Shown here: one piece after another, positions 6,941-13,343 of the stretch | How the letters are laid out: the number at the start of each line of letters is the position of its first letter | Numbering within the stretch: the first letter of the stretch is position 1 | Position numbers and translations under genes: made by a program | DNA from: CAYQUV01 sp964421005 | GTDB lineage: Bacteria; Patescibacteriota; Minisyncoccia; Minisyncoccales; CG1-02-41-26 | Assembly (NCBI GenBank): GCA_964421005.1 | Contig: CAYQUV010000003.1 | Span: 1 to 42,945, forward strand | Reading direction: 5' to 3' | DNA length: 42,945 nt | Notes under the pieces: model-generated | Seen by the model: the letters and a program-made list of their open reading frames with translations, nothing else | What the model was told of the DNA's origin: nothing | Database searches by the model: none

Positions 6941-7027
6941 TTACCAATCTTCCTGATTTTTTTTCTCAATCTCTGAAGGATTTCTTATTTTAAGTTGTAA
7001 TTCAACTTCCCGGTCCACAAATTGCAA
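6941..7027 (-). other. Possible 28-codon ORF or coding fragment after the MEMO-like gene
   Basis: A TTG at 7027, one base after the MEMO-like stop, opens MQFVDREVELQLKIRN and runs to a TAA at 6943-6941, 28 aa in all. Its codon content looks coding, but the start is weak and no ribosome site is seen. It is more likely a fragment of a lost gene than a functional peptide. The rest of 6751-6940 holds the 6760-6788 promoter and nothing else I recognise. Confidence 0.2.
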
Positions 7028-7028
7028 T

Positions 7029-7844
7029 TTATTTCTCAAGTTTAAAATTTGCCACCAGATAGCCAACGCCAAACGGACACTCATAAGATAAAATCTCCGG
7101 ATACCAATCTCCGCCTTTTTCGTTCTCTGCCGAAAGGATACCGAGTAAAATTATTATGCTCCTGTAGCCGCACTCACCCGCTTCTTCAACCAAATCAGGT
7201 GGCATATTCAAAATTCCCTTGATATCTTTCTTTTTTAAAAGTTTGATTAACTTTTCATCAAATTCTTTAGCACGCGGAGAAAAGCCCCCCGGAGCATCAG
7301 TAGTTAAACAATGGGAAAGATCGCCAGATGCAACAACGGCAATTTTTTTATTTCCCGACTGCTCAGCAATTTTTTGAAGAACTTTCCCGAATTGAAAATG
7401 GGTTTCCAAATTCAAAAAAGAATAAGACAAAGGAACAACTTTAAAATTAGAATGAAATTTACCGAGATAATAAAGAGGAACAAGTGTGCCGTGGTCAAGT
7501 TCTTTTATTTCTACTTTTCTCAAAGGAATTCTTAAAGCAAGACATTCTTTTTCAACAAAATTTATGAGTTCTAAATCGTTTTTAAAAATAAATTCGGTTT
7601 GAAAATCCCCGAAATTGTAAAAATGACCGGTTAAAGCAGAATTTTCGTTAATAGTAAAATAATTGAAATCAACAGGCCCGTGAGGAGAGATTACAATAAC
7701 TGTCTCAGGAGTTGATTTAGCAAAAATTTCAGCTAATTTCTCTAAAGCCCCAATTGTTTTTGAGACTTTTTCTAAATCTGGAGAAGAGCCAATTGTCGGC
7801 ACAATTATTGGCGGATGAGGACAAATTGAGGCAAATTTCAGCAT
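7029..7844 (-). CDS. MEMO-like/class III extradiol dioxygenase (LigB) fold protein, AmmeMemoRadiSam system
   Basis: The 271-aa product has the LigB/MEMO fold markers: ASICPHPPIIVP with His10 near the N-terminus, VIVISPHGP, a conserved LDHGTLVPLYYL segment, and VVASGDLSHCL. In ring-cleaving dioxygenases equivalent residues bind iron. MEMO proteins keep the fold and may bind copper or iron, but their bacterial role is unresolved. The His and Asp residues that could form a metal site are all present. It is encoded 73 nt downstream of the radical SAM gene and upstream of the AMMECR1 gene, the classic trio. The intergenic gap holds a copy of a dispersed repeat. No Shine-Dalgarno precedes the ATG. 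Confidence 0.88.
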   Translation of the reverse strand: MLKFASICPHPPIIVPTIGSSPDLEKVSKTIGALEKLAEIFAKSTPETVIVISPHGPVDFNYFTINENSALTGHFYNFGDFQTEFIFKNDLELINFVEKECLALRIPLRKVEIKELDHGTLVPLYYLGKFHSNFKVVPLSYSFLNLETHFQFGKVLQKIAEQSGNKKIAVVASGDLSHCLTTDAPGGFSPRAKEFDEKLIKLLKKKDIKGILNMPPDLVEEAGECGYRSIIILLGILSAENEKGGDWYPEILSYECPFGVGYLVANFKLEK

Positions 7845-7856
7845 ATTATAATTAGC

Positions 7857-7900
7857 AGTGAGTAAGAAATGAAAGATTAGTTATATTTCGACCAAGAGAA
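7857..7900. repeat. Dispersed intergenic element, weaker copy
   Basis: AGTGAGTAAGAAATGAAA followed after a gap by ATTTCGACCAAGAGAA resembles 35124-35173, where the same words recur in the same order and form a long hairpin. Here the pairing is reduced to GAAAT/ATTTC, as in a decayed copy. Confidence 0.4.
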
Positions 7901-7917
7901 CCAATTTCAAACTTTAT

Positions 7918-8934
7918 TTATTTTAAAATTAAATCCAGATTTTCGCCGCATTTTGAACACACCCCTGCTTTATCATAACGTTTGATAATATAGCCATTCC
8001 TATCTATCATTTTAGCGCCGCATTTCGGGCAATAAGTATCCTCGGATTCAATTCCCGGGACATTACCAACATAAACATATTTTAATCCTGCTTTCTTGCC
8101 AATTTCAGCGGCTTTCTCCAGAGTCTCAACCGGGGTATCGGGAACTTCTTGGAATTTCCAGGAAATCGCTCCGCAAAACTGAGAAATATGCCATGGCGTT
8201 TCGGCTCCCAGCTCTTTTTTGATGAATCCGGCAACACTTCTGAAAATCTCTTCTGAATCGTTCAGACCGGGAATGACTAATGTGGTAATCTCGACCCAGA
8301 TATTTTTTCCTTTCAATCTCTTTAAAGTATCTAAAACCGGTTGTAACCTGCCTGAGCAGTACTTTTGATAAAACCTATCTTCAAAACTCTTTAAATCAAC
8401 GTTAGCGGCATCAAGATAGGGAGATATTAGGCTGAATAACTCTTTTGACCAAAATCCATTGGTCACCCAATTATTTTTCAATCCTTTTTTTCTGGCTAAT
8501 TTCATAATATCCAGAGCGTATTCCGAAAAGATGGTTGGCTCGGTATAAGTATAAGAGATGCTCGGTAAATTGTTTTTGAGAGCTGTTTCAACAATCATAG
8601 CAGGAGGAATTTCCTCTCCTTCAATTTTCTTGAATATTCTCGGCCCCTGGGAAATTGTCCAGTTCTGGCAGGAAAAGCATTGAAAATTACAACCAACGGT
8701 GGCAACCGATAAAGATTGGCTGCCCGGTAAAAAATGAAAAAAAGGTTTCTTTTCAATCGGGTCAACATTAACCGTACAAGATTTTCCGTATACCAGAGAA
8801 TAAAGTTTGCCCCCTCTGTTTTCTCTGACATAACATTTTCCTCTCTCTCCATCTTTAATAATACAATAATGGGAACAATTATTGCATTGAATCTGTTTAT
8901 CCTTTAATTTTTTGTAAAGATAAGCTTCTTTCAT
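7918..8934 (-). CDS. amrS: AmmeMemoRadiSam system radical SAM enzyme (PflA-like)
   Basis: The 338-aa protein carries the radical SAM cluster C82-x3-C86-x2-C89 in VGCNFQCFSCQNW. Before it lies a cysteine-rich N-terminus (C17, C20, C24, C34) that could bind zinc or iron. After the barrel comes a C-terminal zinc-ribbon-like pair, YCPKCGAKM and VCSKCGENL. The motif YTEPTIFSEYALD is characteristic of the PflA-like group found with AMMECR1 and MEMO proteins. The substrate is unknown; it probably generates a radical for a modification shared by the trio. It lies upstream of the MEMO-like gene and just after the pckA terminator, so it heads the cluster. The length is normal and all clusters are intact. 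Confidence 0.9.
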   Translation of the reverse strand: MKEAYLYKKLKDKQIQCNNCSHYCIIKDGERGKCYVRENRGGKLYSLVYGKSCTVNVDPIEKKPFFHFLPGSQSLSVATVGCNFQCFSCQNWTISQGPRIFKKIEGEEIPPAMIVETALKNNLPSISYTYTEPTIFSEYALDIMKLARKKGLKNNWVTNGFWSKELFSLISPYLDAANVDLKSFEDRFYQKYCSGRLQPVLDTLKRLKGKNIWVEITTLVIPGLNDSEEIFRSVAGFIKKELGAETPWHISQFCGAISWKFQEVPDTPVETLEKAAEIGKKAGLKYVYVGNVPGIESEDTYCPKCGAKMIDRNGYIIKRYDKAGVCSKCGENLDLILK

Positions 8935-9055
8935 AACTTTGGGGATTTAAAATAATGATTGAGGAAATGCTTTAATACAATGTTTTGAGATAATAATTTG
9001 AAACAACGAGAATATCGGGTTTATTAATTTTAGCACGACTCGGCTTTAATTTAAA

Positions 9056-9084
9056 ACAGGCACCGATTATTTATCAGTGCCTGT
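9056..9084 (-). terminator. Intrinsic terminator of pckA
   Basis: ACAGGCAC at 9056-9063 pairs with GTGCCTGT at 9077-9084. After one mismatch, GAT pairs with ATC around a 5-nt loop. On the minus strand the stem is followed by TTTTAAATT, and it lies 29 nt beyond the pckA stop. Confidence 0.75.
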
Positions 9085-9112
9085 TGTGTTTCTCGGTTAT
9101 TAACATTTTCTG

Positions 9113-10699
9113 CTAAAATACATCTCTTATGTTTTTGTTTAAACTGCTTCCGAGATTTTCAATTGCCTCCTTTCTGATTCTATTAAGTTCTTTATTTTTC
9201 TCTTCAAACTCATTCTTGCTGTAGAGCCGCTCCGGATGAAGATAAATATCGTCTACCGTTCTTACGGCTCTTGGCACCTTCAAACCAGTAGGGGAGGGAG
9301 CCCAATCTTCCAAGCCTCCACGGAGCAGAGAATCCAATATTCCCAGGGTATGCTCCAGAGTAATATCTTTATAATGCTTTCCCTGGCCGATTCCTCCGGT
9401 ATTGAGCAGGTAACAGTTAATCTTATAAGGAAGATTTTTAAGGATTTCATAGAATATATTAGCATGTTCTGCACGGTCACCGGCAACAAAAGGGTCGTAG
9501 AAGAATTCGCTTCTTATTTTTCCGGCCTGAGTCGGGTCTCCGGCAGAAGATTCCATTGCCTGGCCCAGAATCATCAAAGCAACCGCTTGTTCAAGAGAAA
9601 GCTTTGAGATAGCCGGAATCAACGGACCTCTGGTGATTAGAATCAGATTATCAACTCTTTCAACATCAATATGGCGGCTTGCGTGCATGATATCCCTTCT
9701 CAAAATAACTGCTCTTCCGTTCGATGTTCTTTCAAGATTGTAGAAATCAAAATCTCCCTCTTCAGAAACCCAAATATTTTCTCCTACGGTACTCGGTTTT
9801 AACAAACCGTAAAATATTTCAATTTGTTCGCCGGGACTGACATTTTCTGTTTTCACAAAAACTCCGCTTCCCTCAAATCCCCGGAAAGAACCATCGGGCA
9901 TTAGAGTTCCGCCATCGTCCTGGATTAGCCAGGATTTCTCTTTTCCTTTTCTGGCTAAAATCTTACAAGTGGTAGTGGTTTTCCCGTTGGCGCTCAAGGC
10001 AATGAGAAGGCTTCTTGAAAGATTGTAATCCCCATGAACCGACTGAAGTTCATCTTCCCTGCAACCGGCATGTAAAAAAAGCCCTCCTCTTTTAGTTTTA
10101 GCCACCCAATCCTCGGCGGCAAAAACTCCTTTCTTGTATTCACCGATATAATTGCTGTTTTTAACTATTTTAACCACTCTGCCATCCTTGAGCATAGCCA
10201 GCCTTATAGTAATGTCTTTTTGAGGAAGAGGCTTTGACCTGTTTTCTTCAAAATTCCTGTCGGTAAAGAAAACAATCTGGTAGGTCGGATTTTCAACCCG
10301 ATTTTGGGGAACAAAAAACAGGTTTCCGCCTCCCAAAGCAAGATGGGCAAACTTTTCGGGAACAATCAACCTTACCGTAACTCCGCTGTCTTGATCACCT
10401 ACAACTCTATCCAAAGAAATCAACTTTTCTTTGGACAACGCCTGTTCGCACTGATTCAAAAGATTTAATTCTTCTTTACCAAAAGAATCATCAATGCTAT
10501 TTTTGGTAAAGGCGGCCGCTCTTGAGGTTGGTTCACTTTCGGCAACAAAATTTCCATATTTAGTTTTTCTGATCCCCGGCTCTTTCTCTACAAGCAGCCT
10601 TAACTTGTCATAGGATGGATTTATTGTTATCCGATTTTCTTTTATTGCCTTTTCCCTGATTTTCTCCGCAGTTCGACTGAATTCTTCGAGACAAAACAT
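9113..10699 (-). CDS. pckA: Divergent phosphoenolpyruvate carboxykinase (ATP-type)
   Basis: The roughly 528-aa product has the overall plan of ATP-dependent PEP carboxykinase, which converts oxaloacetate and ATP to PEP. Visible landmarks are AAEDWVAKTKRGGLFLHAG, the phosphate loop ALSANGKTTTT near 235-245, the LIQDDGG second Asp box, and the SAGDPTQAGKIRSEFFYDPF and LNTGGIGQG segments. The loop differs from the textbook GLSGTGKTTL, and the DDEHAW-type box is only DDG, so kinetics or nucleotide use may differ. An AGGAGG at 10705-10710 leaves only 2 nt before the first ATG (10702) but 5 nt before the second, so I start at 10699. The promoter has TTGACA at 10788-10783, and a terminator follows at 9056-9084. 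It would allow gluconeogenesis or PEP-oxaloacetate exchange in a minimal metabolism. Confidence 0.85.
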   Translation of the reverse strand: MFCLEEFSRTAEKIREKAIKENRITINPSYDKLRLLVEKEPGIRKTKYGNFVAESEPTSRAAAFTKNSIDDSFGKEELNLLNQCEQALSKEKLISLDRVVGDQDSGVTVRLIVPEKFAHLALGGGNLFFVPQNRVENPTYQIVFFTDRNFEENRSKPLPQKDITIRLAMLKDGRVVKIVKNSNYIGEYKKGVFAAEDWVAKTKRGGLFLHAGCREDELQSVHGDYNLSRSLLIALSANGKTTTTCKILARKGKEKSWLIQDDGGTLMPDGSFRGFEGSGVFVKTENVSPGEQIEIFYGLLKPSTVGENIWVSEEGDFDFYNLERTSNGRAVILRRDIMHASRHIDVERVDNLILITRGPLIPAISKLSLEQAVALMILGQAMESSAGDPTQAGKIRSEFFYDPFVAGDRAEHANIFYEILKNLPYKINCYLLNTGGIGQGKHYKDITLEHTLGILDSLLRGGLEDWAPSPTGLKVPRAVRTVDDIYLHPERLYSKNEFEEKNKELNRIRKEAIENLGSSLNKNIRDVF

Positions 10700-10760
10700 C
10701 ATATCCTCCTTTTCTGTTATTATCCTTTCTGTTATTATTTAATTTTCAAACAGCTTATTT

Positions 10761-10788
10761 ATCTTAATTTTTTTTGAATTTTTGTCAA
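10761..10788 (-). promoter_or_regulatory. pckA promoter, overlapping the thpR -35
   Basis: On the minus strand, TTGACA (10788-10783), a 16-nt spacer and TAAGAT (10766-10761) give a leader of about 55 nt. That leader holds a 15-bp direct repeat (TTTCTGTTATTAT at 10711-10723 and again at 10726-10738 on the plus strand) and the AGGAGG ribosome site. Confidence 0.6.
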
Positions 10789-10810
10789 ATTAAACAGAAT
10801 ATGATAAAGT
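10782..10810 (+). promoter_or_regulatory. thpR promoter, leaderless type, divergent from pckA
   Basis: TTGTCA (10782-10787), a 17-nt spacer and extended -10 TGATAAAGT (hexamer 10805-10810) precede the ATG at 10817 by 6 nt. Transcription would start at or next to the ATG. The -35 shares five bases with the pckA -35 on the opposite strand. Confidence 0.65.
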
Positions 10811-10816
10811 TAAATT

Positions 10817-11401
10817 ATGAAAAGAATTTTTATTGCCATAAATCTGCCAAAAGAGATTAAATTAGAATTAGAAAAACTGGAAAAAGAAATTAATGATTTG
10901 TTCCCTTCGGAACTAAACAGGGGAATGATTCGTTGGTTAAAAAAGGATAATCTCCATATTACTTTGCTTTTCATCGGCTGGGTAAAAGAAGAAGAAATCA
11001 TACAAACTTGCCAGATTGCCAAAAAAGTAGCTCAAAACAAGAAAAATTTTTCTCTAAGATTTAAAAAGGTATGTTACGGACCGCCCAAGAAAATACCGCC
11101 CCGTTTGATTTGGATCGAATTAGAAAAGAAACCCGAACTATTAGAATTAGCAGAAGAATTAAAGAAAGAAACAGCAAAAGCCGGAATTTTAAGAAAAATA
11201 GAAAAAAGAGAATTTTCTCCCCATATTACCCTGGCAAGAATCAAAACTTGGCAATGGCGGAAGATTGAGCCGGAAGAAAGACCGGAAATTGAAAGAGAAA
11301 TTTCTTTGGATTTTGAAGTTAACTCAATTGAAATAATGGAAAGTAAACTTAAAAAAAGCGGAGCAGAATACAATATAATTGAAAGTATTCCTTTTCCATA
11401 A
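10817..11401 (+). CDS. thpR: RNA 2',3'-cyclic phosphodiesterase (2H phosphoesterase, LigT-like)
   Basis: This 194-aa protein has the two H-x-T motifs of the 2H phosphoesterase superfamily: LHITLLFIG (H47, T49) and SPHITLARIK (H136, T138). They are spaced as in bacterial ThpR/LigT. Members open 2',3'-cyclic phosphates on RNA ends, and some ligate tRNA halves in vitro. The N-terminus RIFIAINLPKEIK and the C-terminal strand VNSIEIMESKL complete the fold, and the length is typical. The ATG lies 6 nt after the -10 box, so the message is predicted to be leaderless. It is divergent from pckA; murC follows after 112 nt that contain a folded element. Confidence 0.93.
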   Translation: MKRIFIAINLPKEIKLELEKLEKEINDLFPSELNRGMIRWLKKDNLHITLLFIGWVKEEEIIQTCQIAKKVAQNKKNFSLRFKKVCYGPPKKIPPRLIWIELEKKPELLELAEELKKETAKAGILRKIEKREFSPHITLARIKTWQWRKIEPEERPEIEREISLDFEVNSIEIMESKLKKSGAEYNIIESIPFP

Positions 11402-11406
11402 GCATC

Positions 11407-11461
11407 GGGAATTTCACTTCTTGTGAAAAAGTGCTCAGTTTGTGAAAAATACTGAGTTCCC
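11407..11461 (+). other. Compact three-way-junction-like folded element between thpR and murC
   Basis: GGGAA (11407-11411) pairs with TTCCC (11457-11461) and encloses two perfect hairpins: TTTCAC/GTGAAA (11412-11417, 11423-11428) and CTCAGT/ACTGAG (11434-11439, 11451-11456). No T tract follows, so a simple terminator is unlikely. It could be an RNA processing or regulatory element ahead of murC. Confidence 0.45.
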
Positions 11462-11513
11462 AAAAACCATCTGTTTCTGATACTCGTTTAACGGCCCGCT
11501 TTCTTCTAATATT

Positions 11514-12893
11514 ATGAAAATACATTTTATTGGTATAGGAGGTATCGGTGTTTCGGCTCTGGCTCAATATTATCTTCAAAAAGGCGACTCTGTCAGTGGT
11601 TCGGATTTAACATCTTCAGATATCGTTGAAAAATTAAAAGAAATGGGGGCTAAAATTTCAATTGGGAAACATAATCCGGAAAATCTGCCGGAAGATGCCG
11701 AAGTAGTAATTTACAGCCCGGCTGTCCAGCCGGACAATCCGGAATTAAAAAAAGCCAGGACATTGGGAAAAGCCAGGATATCAAATAAACTATCTAATAA
11801 TATAAGAATAATGAGTTATCCCGAGGCATTGGGCAAACTGACGGAGAAGTACTTTACAATTGCTGTTTCTGGCACTCACGGCAAAAGTACGGTTACATCA
11901 ATGATTTCTCTGGTTCTCATTAGAGCCGGCTTTGATCCCACTGTTATTCTGGGAACAAAACTCAAAGAATTTAACAATAGCAACTTCCGGCAAGGAGAGT
12001 CAAAATATCTGGTTATTGAGGCTGACGAGTGGAAAGCATCTTTTTTAAAATACTCGCCAAAAATCATTGTTTTAACCAATATTGAGAGGGAACACCTGGA
12101 TTATTACAAGAACCTAAATCATATCTTGAATACCTATCAAAAATATCTTTCACGTTTGCCAGAAGACGGTTTTTTAATTGCCAACAAAGAGGATAGAAAT
12201 ATTAAAAATTTAATCAAGAAATTTATAACCCGGCCGGGCCTCCCGATAGTCAGAAATATCATTTATTTTTCAAAAAACGAATTAGATGGGAAAAAACTGA
12301 AAAAAATTTTGAAAATTCCGGGAGAACATAACGTTTTAAACGCTCTAGCCGTTTTAAAAGTAGCAAGAGTATTAAAAATACCAGACGAAACAACATTTAG
12401 GAGTTTGTCGGAATATAAGGGTTCCTGGAGAAGATTTGAAAAAAAAGAGGGAAAAATAAACGATTTGTCATGCCTTATAATCTCGGATTACGGTCACCAT
12501 CCAACAGAAGTTTTAGCAACCTTGAAGGGAGCAAGAGAAGAATTCGGGAATAAAAAAATATTTCTGGTCTTCCAACCCCACCAATACCAGAGAACATTTT
12601 ATCTTTTTAATGATTTTGTCAAAATTTTCAAAAAGGCTATTGAAGGAGGAAAAACCAAGAAATTAGCAGATAAAATCATAATCACCGATATTTTTGATGT
12701 CCCGGGGAGAGAAAATCAAACAATAAAAAAGAAAGTCAATTCAAAAAAACTAGTAAAGGCAATAAATAATCCTCGGGCAATTTATTTGCCAAAAACCGAA
12801 ATAATGGGATACTTAAAAAAAAGTCTTAAAGGCGGAGAAATTATCATAATAATGGGCGCAGGCGACATTTATAAACTGGCGGAGCAATTTTGA
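11514..12893 (+). CDS. murC: UDP-N-acetylmuramate--L-alanine ligase
   Basis: MurC adds L-alanine to UDP-MurNAc in the cytoplasm, using ATP. The 459-aa product shows the N-terminal Rossmann-like domain (HFIGIGGIGVSALAQYY), the ATP loop SGTHGKST (119-126), the central-domain segment LTNIEREHLDYYKNL, and the C-terminal ligase domain starting near GSWRRFEKKEG with DYGHHPTEV. The box after the loop reads EADEWKASFL rather than the commoner EADESDGSFL, a variation I would expect in Patescibacteria. UDP-MurNAc-tripeptide ligase Mpl is the closest alternative, but the length and N-terminus favour MurC. It is the first cell-wall gene of the plus-strand block; no strong ribosome site precedes its ATG. 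Confidence 0.93.
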   Translation: MKIHFIGIGGIGVSALAQYYLQKGDSVSGSDLTSSDIVEKLKEMGAKISIGKHNPENLPEDAEVVIYSPAVQPDNPELKKARTLGKARISNKLSNNIRIMSYPEALGKLTEKYFTIAVSGTHGKSTVTSMISLVLIRAGFDPTVILGTKLKEFNNSNFRQGESKYLVIEADEWKASFLKYSPKIIVLTNIEREHLDYYKNLNHILNTYQKYLSRLPEDGFLIANKEDRNIKNLIKKFITRPGLPIVRNIIYFSKNELDGKKLKKILKIPGEHNVLNALAVLKVARVLKIPDETTFRSLSEYKGSWRRFEKKEGKINDLSCLIISDYGHHPTEVLATLKGAREEFGNKKIFLVFQPHQYQRTFYLFNDFVKIFKKAIEGGKTKKLADKIIITDIFDVPGRENQTIKKKVNSKKLVKAINNPRAIYLPKTEIMGYLKKSLKGGEIIIIMGAGDIYKLAEQF

Positions 12894-12918
12894 ATATTAG
12901 AATAGAATATCAGAAGAG

Positions 12919-12927
12919 TTATCCACA
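12919..12927 (+). promoter_or_regulatory. Single consensus DnaA box
   Basis: TTATCCACA matches the DnaA consensus exactly and lies 7 nt upstream of the -35 at 12935. One box could arise by chance; the position suggests possible DnaA control of the small transcription unit. No cluster of boxes or AT-rich origin element accompanies it. Confidence 0.35.
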
Positions 12928-12934
12928 TCTTTAG

Positions 12935-12963
12935 TTGACTCATTTTCAAAATATTTTTAAAAT
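12935..12963 (+). promoter_or_regulatory. Promoter of the 46-aa membrane protein unit
   Basis: TTGACT (12935-12940), a 17-nt spacer and TAAAAT (12958-12963) predict a start near 12970 and an unusually long leader of about 110 nt for this genome. Confidence 0.65.
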
Positions 12964-12971
12964 AAATAAAG

Positions 12972-13052
12972 TTCCCAAAAAAGCAAAAGTCGTTTAAATT
13001 AATTAAAATTGGGAATATATTGTTCTTTTTCGCTTTTCTGGAAAAAGTGAAA
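12972..13052 (+). other. Structured 5' leader with two inverted repeats
   Basis: TTCCCAA (12972-12978) can pair with TTGGGAA (13009-13015). Then TTTCGCTTTT (13028-13037) pairs with AAAAGTGAAA (13043-13052) through nine Watson-Crick pairs and one G-U. Both lie in the leader of the 46-aa gene and could form a regulatory RNA; no known riboswitch class is recognised. Confidence 0.4.
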
Positions 13053-13080
13053 TAAGAATTTATATCCCAAAGGTCAAATT

Positions 13081-13221
13081 ATGACACTTCTAAATTGGAT
13101 ATTTTGGATAGTATTAGCTGCAGCCGTAATAGTTTTCGTTTGTTTTTATCTAAAATCAAGAAAGAAAGGAAAAGAAAGCGCTGAAACCCCAGCCGAGATT
13201 CCCACTTCCGAAGAAGAATAA
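13081..13221 (+). CDS. 46-aa single-pass membrane protein
   Basis: A short frame begins with ATG at 13081 and encodes one hydrophobic helix (about residues 4-24, ending IVFVCFYL). A basic cluster KSRKKGK and an acidic Glu/Pro-rich tail follow. By the positive-inside rule the tail is probably cytoplasmic. AAAGG at 13069-13073 is a plausible ribosome site at 7-nt spacing. The gene has its own promoter with a DnaA box upstream, a structured leader, and a terminator at 13267-13297, so it is an independent small transcription unit between murC and tyrS. I recognise no family; small YtxH-like or regulatory membrane peptides are possible analogues. That complete unit is the main support for it being real. 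Confidence 0.6.
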   Translation: MTLLNWIFWIVLAAAVIVFVCFYLKSRKKGKESAETPAEIPTSEEE

Positions 13222-13266
13222 TCAAAAGTTTAAGAAATCGAATAAAACTTGAATCAGATAGTCTTC

Positions 13267-13297
13267 AAACAGGGGTAAGTTTAACCCCTGTTTTTTA
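13267..13297 (+). terminator. Intrinsic terminator after the 46-aa gene
   Basis: AAACAGGGGT (13267-13276) pairs perfectly with ACCCCTGTTT (13284-13293) around a 7-nt loop, with a T run from 13291 to 13296. Confidence 0.9.
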
Positions 13298-13308
13298 TTG
13301 CTGTTTTG

Positions 13309-13337
13309 TTGCTATTTTAAGAGTATTTTGATAAAAT
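13309..13337 (+). promoter_or_regulatory. tyrS promoter, leaderless type
   Basis: TTGCTA (13309-13314), a 17-nt spacer and extended -10 TGATAAAAT (hexamer 13332-13337) end 6 nt before the ATG at 13344. The predicted transcript begins at the start codon. Confidence 0.65.
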
Positions 13338-13343
13338 TTAAAA

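Noticed and set aside
12919..12927. DnaA box as part of a replication origin.
   Set aside because: Only one box, no dnaA or dnaN nearby and no box cluster.
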